This document shows, in pieces, positions 53,375-53,670 of a stretch of DNA of 53,670 nucleotides. The position numbers and the translations under genes are program-made. The stretch's first letter is position 1, and each line of letters begins with the position of its first letter. This DNA comes from Liolophura sinensis (lineage: Eukaryota; Mollusca; Polyplacophora; Chitonida; Chitonidae), in NCBI RefSeq assembly GCF_032854445.1, contig NW_027018232.1, forward strand, positions 1-53,670. The letters run 5' to 3'. Below the pieces are notes generated by a model, which saw only the letters and a list, made by a program, of their open reading frames with translations, did no database searches and was not told where the DNA came from.

Positions 53375-53670
53375 GTCGGATTAGCCTCTTACCAGCAGCA
53401 TTGGAACAGTTTTTCCACTTTTGGATTTTTTGCCTGGTCTTTTTGCGAATTGAAATCGGCTACATTAACTATGTACAATCGCGACTGGTCATTACTATAT
53501 TCAACTTTTCATTATAAGTTATGTGCCCTTCGGTAGCCCAGACGACGTCAAATCTTTGGGCCAAGCCCATTTAACTCACCCAGCAAATGTCTTACTTCTA
53601 AGTCAAAGACAAACTCAATGTCTTTATCTACATGTAGAAAAACCACACACCATTTGTATATAAAAAAAAC
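53375..53670 (+). repeat. Partial monomer m98 at the window edge
   Basis: The first 296 bases of a monomer, cut within the A-tract after the TATA-like motif. It shares AGTCAAAGAC with m48, continuing the m46-m48 match. An extra T near 53430 and an extra CA in CACACACC near 53647 are not seen in other monomers. Confidence 0.9.

Larger units (their letters stand above)
1..53670. repeat. Satellite DNA array, ~550-bp monomer, 97 full copies plus one partial
   Basis: The ten-base start GTCGGATTAG recurs every 549-552 bases from position 1 to 53375, always in the same orientation, and the sequence between starts is the same with scattered substitutions and one-base indels. No non-satellite sequence interrupts it. 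Nearly all monomers are 549-552 bp; the exceptions are m29 (528 bp, a 21-bp internal deletion) and a few in indel-rich stretches (553-556 bp). Long homogeneous arrays of this type are typical of eukaryotic heterochromatin. The family is not one I recognise. Both ends of the window are internal to the array, so its true length and flanks are unknown. 550 bp is about three nucleosome repeats of 183 bp, which is suggestive only. Confidence 0.98.

Noticed and set aside
1-53670. CRISPR array
   Set aside because: The repeated unit is about 550 bp with no unique spacers between repeats; units abut directly.
1-53670. 5S rRNA, histone or other tandem gene cluster
   Set aside because: No rRNA or tRNA features, no Pol III internal boxes matching both A and B consensus, and no conserved long reading frame in the unit.
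1-53670. Transposable element remnant
   Set aside because: No terminal inverted repeats at monomer edges, no target-site duplications, no transposase or reverse transcriptase frames. Derivation of the monomer from an old LTR or non-coding element cannot be excluded but has no support here.
1-53670. Telomeric or simple-sequence repeats between monomers
   Set aside because: None seen; the only simple runs are the A-tract after the TATA-like motif and the T-run of E-type monomers.

Overview
The whole window is one uninterrupted head-to-tail array of a roughly 550-bp satellite DNA monomer. Taking the recurrent GTCGGATTAG as monomer start, I count 97 complete monomers (m1 at position 1 to m97 at 52826) and a partial 98th (53375-53670). 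Both window ends lie inside the array, so neither flank is seen. No protein-coding gene, rRNA, tRNA, transposase, reverse transcriptase or CRISPR array is recognisable. The many short reading frames are the same few frames repeated once per monomer on both strands. Because 550 is not a multiple of 3, no frame runs through the array.

A tandem array of this size with a half-kilobase, A/T-rich unit (40.9% GC in the reference monomer) points to eukaryotic heterochromatin (pericentromere, subtelomere or similar). I do not recognise the family and cannot name the species. CpG is not strongly depleted (19 per monomer, observed/expected about 0.83), although several subfamily-diagnostic changes are CpG transitions.

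Layout: 1-9902 is heterogeneous, with a hexamer-spaced duplication (1-1650 and 3303-4956) and a tandem duplicated trimer (6607-8254 and 8255-9902). 9903-24211 contains E-type monomers with a diverged promoter-proximal-like segment, repeated E-containing trimers, and two related six-monomer blocks (16488-19801 and 20910-24211). 24212-37965 is mixed, with a 12-monomer-spaced duplication (27511-29163 and 34113-35765). 37966-48969 is a clear higher-order repeat: two adjacent 5502-bp, 10-monomer units that are nearly identical. 48970-53670 is mosaic; its last monomers match m46-m48, about 27.5 kb upstream.

Each monomer carries a 12-bp perfect palindrome, a TATA-box-like motif followed by an A-tract of 7-9, and a two-tier 30-nt dyad whose loop is TCCG or TGCG. 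Smaller dyads, an AatII-type GACGTC and a CACGTG E-box core are also present. These are the best candidates for function, but nothing here proves transcription. Clusters of single-base, mostly homopolymer indels (about 18451-20870, 4379-4925, 51449-52447 and near both ends) look like residual long-read error and should be removed before interpreting variants.
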